Below are positions 8,101 through 9,014 of a stretch of DNA of 9,014 bases, in pieces. Location of the stretch: assembly GCA_025352865.1 (NCBI GenBank), contig JANXSB010000116.1, positions 1-9,014 on the forward strand, given 5' to 3'. The notes under the pieces are model-generated. The model saw only the letters and a program-made list of their open reading frames with translations, made no database searches and was not told where the DNA came from. Position 1 is the first letter of the stretch. Each line of letters starts with the position of its first letter. This DNA comes from Chthoniobacter sp. GTDB lineage: Bacteria > Verrucomicrobiota > Verrucomicrobiia > Chthoniobacterales > Chthoniobacteraceae. The position numbers and the translations under genes were made by a program.

Positions 8101-8350
8101 ATATTTCGAGGAGCTGTTTCCGTTCGATGAAATCGTCATCCGCATGACGCTGCGCGAACTGACGCCAGGCTCGGCGTCGCTGATCTTCGATTATCTCCGG
8201 CAGAACGAAACCTCGCTCACGCTCATTGCCCGCGGACAGCACACCGTGGCGGTCAAGCGAAAGGCTGGGAGCGGGCTGGAAGTCCAGTCCGGGCCAGCCG
8301 TCTTCCCCCCGGACCTCGCCCGTGCCCTGGCCGAATACCTACCCGCTTAA
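2114..8350 (+). CDS. pksE: Enediyne polyketide synthase (KS-AT-ACP-KR-DH-PPTase) with C-terminal fused thioesterase
   Basis: A 2078-residue iterative type I synthase. KS (about 13-465): Cys220 in VDGACASS, His353 in EGHGTGT, Lys385 and His390 in SVKANIGH. AT (about 585-890), presumably malonyl-CoA loading: FLFPGQ, Ser661 in GHSLGE, His763 in AFH. A Pro/Ala-rich linker precedes the ACP (about 920-1000), with Ser969 in the PKSE-type DLHLNSI. A KR structural part (about 1020-1190) precedes the KR (about 1195-1410): TGGGKGI (1200-1206) with Ser1331, Tyr1344 and Asn1348. DH (about 1455-1725): His1473 in HxxxGxxxxP, and Asp1642, His1646 and Gln1649 in the second motif. PPTase (about 1735-1920): HRADGKP (1778-1784), CDIEP with Asp1812 and Glu1814, and WTVSECLKK with Glu1859. 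A hot-dog thioesterase occupies about 1935-2078. This order is specific to enediyne synthases; PUFA synthases differ in having tandem ACPs and split subunits. Family knowledge: the enzyme builds the linear polyene precursor of the warhead and primes its own ACP. A usual PKSE is about 1900-1950 residues; the excess here is the thioesterase. The body is clearly GC-richer than unbU. Confidence 0.95.
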   Translation: MDRAPARTSENGIAVVGMACVYPDANTPAELWENVLAQRRSFRRLPPERLRVENFFSEDRNAEDAIYATQAAVIADYEFDRDKFRIAESTYRSTDLTHWLALDVATRALADAGFAGGEGLPHTTTGVILGNTLTGEFSRANVLRLRWHYVRAAAERAWAEAGLPEKSREDFFHRYEVQFKAPFPPVDSDTLAGGLSNTIAGRICNYYDLKGGCYTVDGACASSLLAVANACAALASGDLDVALAGGVDLSLDPFELIGFSKVGALAGDDMRIFDVRSRGFWPGEGCGFLVLMPVRAALAQERRIYATIPGWGISSDGHGGLTRPEFDGQVLALQRAYRRAGFGPDSVGYFEGHGTGTNVGDATELRVLADARRGASRAAAIGSVKANIGHTKAAAGVAGLIKAVMAVHTGIVPPTTGCEEPHEELQTAGALLRIAREAQPWPDDGPRRAGASAMGFGGINSHIVLEGIDRPAFAQIDPRTQELSASYQDAELFLIEAATTSALLDRVTQLREIAARLSLSELTDMAAVLAQEPSGGAVRAAIVASTATQLASRLDSVASWLRAGETSRLDVANETFLGHPRGEARIGFLFPGQASPVYRDGGIFARRFETVRGLYERVHLPNGRDTNATSLAQPAVVATSAAGLRVLAELGVHASVGVGHSLGEITAMYWAGALDENSLLEIATVRGRAMSEVNGRAGSMAAIEASADQVTALLADDQVDVVGLNSPRQTVISGESAAVTTVTDRARNRGFRVAGLPVSHAFHTPLMAAATPVLAQELSRHRFLPHGRKLISTVKGTALAQDDDLPEILCRQMTAPVRFLEALVTAAGEVDLLIEVGPGRVLTDLAADSVEVPVIALDACGPSLRGLLAACGATFVLGDSLNREALFAGRFTRPFSMDRRPTFFANPCESIPSTPSVSKPKQPAAPQPAPAIGTDAWSVVREVVAQQMKLPPSAIQRDSRMLSDLHLNSITVGQLVAESARRLGGRQIVDPTRFANATVGQIADAFEELKSAANRPAPDDDTPTGIESWIEPFRIALVERARPDRTSDIPAGEWKVVAPAGHALAASLENGLRGHGRGVAVCLPENTDDHISLLLQGARLLAGNTASAHFILVQPGEGAAAFARTLHRETPGVTTCVVSVPADHPHAVEWVIAEARAATGYTEAHYDAHGTRREPELQWLPPGAPADEFPVGARDVVLVTGGGKGITAECALALARRSGAAIGILGRSAPADDAELRKNLERLRASGVRVEYAAADVSDADAVRRAVAEIERPLGPITGLVHGAGRNVPHALATLDEATFEKTLAPKVRGAEHVLAAVNADNLRLLVTFGSIIARIGMAGEADYAVANERLSALTERFQRAHPRCRCLCLEWSVWSGLGMGQKLGRVEALLQHGVTAIPPDEGARIFCELIAARPQSVSIVVAGRFGNPPTLRLDCAPLPRGRFLENPRVQNPVELICDTALSADADPYADDHQLQGQRLFPAVVALEAMAQVAIALARSTSLPVFEKAQFHRPVVVPESGDTTVRIQALMRVPGQVDVALLCSDTGFAVRHFETTCRFENSAAPRELPLNIAASAARVPLDPIADLYEERLFHTGRFRRVQGYRRLTATECVAEISGDARPAWFRADLPQALVLGDAAGRDAALHAIQACIPHRRILPIGVERMVVNAEPSPAGRVVWAKERARSADEFTYDVLVRDPDGRLLESWVGLRLRAVENLALHNPWPAPLLAAYLERRLAELLPGSPISAALLADESSERAGRSNAALAQILGPDATVSHRADGKPEVDGCHVSTAHAGNLTLAVSAERRMACDIEPVKAWPASEWAKLLSPDQRGSAEAMARESGETFDAAATRIWTVSECLKKAGIPATPSWPLTPGIRDESGWLVLSSPSVSIATWIGDAQNSAQPIAFAVLAEGPRNGVVARLDPPARAQQRVFEIRHVVTFEETNVVGNVYFVNHLSWQGRCREMFLRQHAAGSIRELDGQGLSLATSSVAVEYFEELFPFDEIVIRMTLRELTPGSASLIFDYLRQNETSLTLIARGQHTVAVKRKAGSGLEVQSGPAVFPPDLARALAEYLPA
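7916..8347 (+). other. E10/TEBC (CalE7-like) hot-dog thioesterase domain fused to the PKSE C-terminus
   Basis: Residues 1935-2078 of the PKSE form a complete E10-type thioesterase of the size of the free enzymes (about 145 residues). It begins VFEIRHVVTFEETN and carries the family signature GNVYFVN followed by WQGRCREMFL. Aligned from memory to CalE7, Asn1948 matches Asn19 and Arg1966 matches Arg37, the residues linked to thioester hydrolysis. His1958 falls where I recall Tyr29, linked to decarboxylation. In known clusters this enzyme is encoded by a separate gene after the PKSE and releases the chain, with loss of CO2, as a heptaene. Here it follows the PPTase after a short linker of about 15-18 residues (around 1918-1934, with GVVARLDPPARAQQ), with no stop codon in between. 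Part of this segment is less GC-rich than the PKSE body (32 of 60 bases G or C in 7921-7980). A sequencing indel that joins two genes cannot be excluded, but both parts are intact and in one frame. Confidence 0.85.
8347..8350. other. Overlapping convergent stop codons (TTAA)
   Basis: The palindrome TTAA holds the PKSE-TE stop TAA (8348-8350, + strand) and the stop of the kinase remnant (complement of 8347-8349). The two genes therefore meet with no spacer, and I found no convincing hairpin-plus-T-run terminator nearby. Transcription of the PKSE operon probably runs on into the antisense strand of the remnant. Confidence 0.75.
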
Positions 8351-8639
8351 GTGCCGAACCCACGGAGAGGTCCAGAACCAAAGGCGACACGAAGGAATGC
8401 GTCGCTCTTGATGGCTTCCTGCTGGAAGTCGAGAGCAGGGTGGCGTTGCTTCGTAACTCCTTCGTAAACGAGGAGGGAGAGGATGATGAGCGTGAATTGG
8501 GACGTACCGTAAATGCGGTGTTTGCGCATAGTGGCGAAGAGTTCGCCGACGAAACCCGCCACTTGGAATTGACCGGCATTGAGACCGCCGAAGCTATCGA
8601 TAATCTCGGTGATGTCTTGATCGAAGGCCTCGACGTTCA

Positions 8640-8656
8640 GGTCGGGGGGGAGTCCG
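8640..8656 (-). other. Deletion/frameshift junction at a 7-base C tract in the kinase remnant
   Basis: The run of seven G at 8644-8650 (C on the coding strand) sits exactly where UbiB N-lobe similarity ends and C-terminal similarity begins. Reading across it in the N-lobe frame gives ADSPPT and a stop; one extra C would give ADSPPDLNVEAF and join both pieces. The missing kinase core therefore seems to have been lost at or next to this tract, with a frame offset. Confidence 0.6.
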
Positions 8657-9014
8657 CGACCAGTTTCCGACGCACTCCTGGTCGCATGACCTTCAGCGCC
8701 ACGACTCGGCCGTCGTCAGTTCGCGTAGCTCTATGCACTTGCGCCACGGTAGCGCTTGCCACGGGGTTTTCGCTTACGGATTTTAGCTTTCCTGCGATAC
8801 CGTTCCTTGCCAGCGCGATTGGAACTGTTCCTTCTGGCGACGGAGCAACATTGTCCTGCAACTCACAGAGCGACGTCCGGACGTGATCCGGTATTAAATC
8901 GGCTCGGGTGCTCAGGATCTGCCCCGCCTTCGGAAATGCCCCGCCCAGTCTTTCACACAATTTTGCAGCAGAGCGCGCAAGCTCCGTGCGTAACGAATTT
9001 TCCCGTCCGAAGAA

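Larger units (their letters stand above)
8347..9014 (-). pseudogene. ABC1/UbiB/AarF-family atypical kinase, internally deleted and frameshifted; 5' end beyond the window
   Basis: Two pieces of one gene can be read on the minus strand. The upstream piece (9014 down to the TGA at 8637-8639, open at the window edge) has the UbiB N-lobe: a KAGQILSTRADLIP segment (the KxGQ hallmark), LQDNV, the Ala-rich nucleotide loop VASATVAQVHRA, and the beta-3 lysine in VALKVMRPGV. About ten residues later it runs into unrelated sequence and stops. The downstream piece is in another frame (about 8650 down to the TAA at 8347-8349). It resembles the family's C-terminal helices: PPDLNVEAFDQDITEI, then GELFATMRKH, then QFTLIILSLLVYEGV and HPALDF. 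The catalytic loop and the DFG-type metal site between these parts, some 200 or more residues in a normal member, are absent. UbiB-type proteins act in ubiquinone biosynthesis or lipid homeostasis; this copy should be inactive. A deletion in the assembly is the main alternative. The gene converges on the PKSE and is probably outside the enediyne operon. Confidence 0.75.

Noticed and set aside
2114..8350. Interpretation as a PUFA synthase or ordinary modular PKS
   Set aside because: A single ACP between AT and KR, one KR and DH, a C-terminal PPTase, the DLHLNSI ACP motif and the unbU/unbV neighbours are specific to enediyne synthases.
8440..8886. + strand open frame of 148 codons downstream of the PKSE
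   Set aside because: It is antisense to the kinase remnant, whose minus-strand frames carry clear UbiB motifs, and the + translation resembles nothing I know.

Overview
The window carries part of an enediyne 'warhead' cassette on the + strand: the 3' part of unbV, a complete unbU, and one very large gene for an iterative enediyne polyketide synthase (PKSE). The PKSE has the diagnostic domain order KS-AT-ACP-KR-DH-PPTase. Every catalytic signature I looked for is present, including the ACP serine and a built-in phosphopantetheinyl transferase, so the synthase looks active.

The most notable feature is at the C-terminus of the PKSE. The hot-dog thioesterase that normally releases the polyene (E10/TEBC/CalE7 type) is not a separate gene here. 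It is fused in frame as the last ~145 residues of a 2078-residue protein.

Layout: 1-1104 unbV (5' end outside the window); 1101-2111 unbU (ATGA overlap with unbV); 2114-8350 PKSE-TE (start 2 bp after the unbU stop, AAGGAG Shine-Dalgarno inside the end of unbU); 8347-9014, minus strand, remains of an ABC1/UbiB/AarF-type atypical kinase gene. The kinase gene has its N-lobe and its C-terminal helices, but the catalytic core between them is gone and the two parts are in different frames. The PKSE-TE and kinase genes converge, and their stop codons overlap. There is no gene-free stretch over 300 bases, and I saw no tRNA, rRNA, CRISPR array or insertion sequence.

Pathway, from knowledge of the family: the PKSE charges its own ACP through its PPTase domain, iteratively condenses malonyl units with KR and DH processing, and the thioesterase releases the chain as a polyene. 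UnbU (membrane, RnfD/NqrB-like) and UnbV (FG-GAP repeats plus ASPIC/UnbV domain) are conserved companions of unclear function. The tight packing implies one transcript and coupled translation.

Host: a GC-rich bacterium. The mixed GC content, the A/T-rich codon runs inside a GC-rich gene and the style of the flanking gene do not look like Streptomyces. A Verrucomicrobiota- or Acidobacteriota-like soil bacterium would fit, but this is a guess. The PKSE body is visibly richer in GC than unbU and the flanking kinase remnant, which may point to mosaic ancestry.
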